Assembly: GCA_902826865.1 (NCBI GenBank)
Contig: CADEGN010000059.1
Coordinates: 1-34,379 of the forward strand
Direction: 5' to 3'
Length of the DNA: 34,379 nt
DNA from: an uncultured Myxococcales bacterium
GTDB lineage: Bacteria; Myxococcota_A; Polyangia; Nannocystales; Nannocystaceae
Part shown: one piece after another, positions 34,279 to 34,379 of the stretch
How positions within the stretch are numbered: the first letter of the stretch is position 1
Layout of the letters: every line of letters begins with the position of its first letter
Notes under the pieces: model-generated
Seen by the model: the letters and a program-made list of their open reading frames with translations, nothing else
Databases searched by the model: none
Told to the model about the DNA's origin: nothing
Program-made: the position numbers and the translations under genes

Positions 34279-34379
34279 TTCACCTCGGACGTTGGTGCTC
34301 GCGCCCGCAGCTAAGCCGGTGCTTCGTAAGCCTCTTAGCGACCGCCTCCGGCAGAGCCATGGCGTGAAGGCGGCCGGCG

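Noticed and set aside
34279..34379. End of window with an inverted GCTAAG...CTTAGC
   Set aside because: A 6-bp repeat with an 18-bp spacer is chance level, and there is too little sequence to judge a gene or terminator.

Overview
The window is high-GC DNA with the marks of a myxobacterium, most likely of the Nannocystaceae/Nannocystineae type. Four lines of evidence point there: lipoproteins with Ser/Thr/Gly/Asp-rich linkers, a von Willebrand A protein ending in an AgmX/PglI-type domain, a beta-helix protein ending in a MYXO-CTERM-like sorting signal, and a c-type haem lipoprotein next to a Tat-exported DUF1501 protein. This assignment is inferred from gene content only. I see no phage, plasmid, IS element, CRISPR array, tRNA or rRNA. 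The window reads as ordinary chromosome.

Layout. 1-3353: a universal stress protein, a membrane-anchored DUF4178-like protein, and a VWA/AgmX protein whose N-terminal VIT domain is missing. 3469-8215: a 2-oxoacid dehydrogenase operon (E1 alpha, E1 beta, E2, E3). E2 and E3 look intact, but both E1 subunits have lost their thiamine-diphosphate/Mg and catalytic residues. This is the most unusual signal in the window. 8491-8901: a glycine-rich RRM RNA-binding protein. 8961-12633: a molybdenum-cofactor neighbourhood (sulP transporter overlapping mobA by 4 bp, a DUF7009-like protein, fdhD).

12693-21340 is rich in envelope proteins. It holds three lipoproteins, the di-haem-motif lipoprotein plus DUF1501 pair, a single-TM protein and a possible 28-residue membrane microprotein. 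It also has a long non-coding stretch with 67-68 bp tandem repeats. 21355-25108 carries threonine-to-glycine catabolism (SDR-type threonine dehydrogenase and Kbl) with a beta-propeller-like lipoprotein gene between the two enzymes.

25217-26866 is a TerB-like/PPP phosphatase fusion. It is followed by an orphan protein (27050-27961) and a single-pass protein with a TPR-like tail (28200-29963). Then come a small PlsC-like acyltransferase, an MBL-fold hydrolase and purE. Last is a surface beta-helix protein (32341-34278) with visibly lower GC in its repeat region.

All homology calls come from reading motifs by eye and from memory of family sequences. No database search or structure prediction was run.
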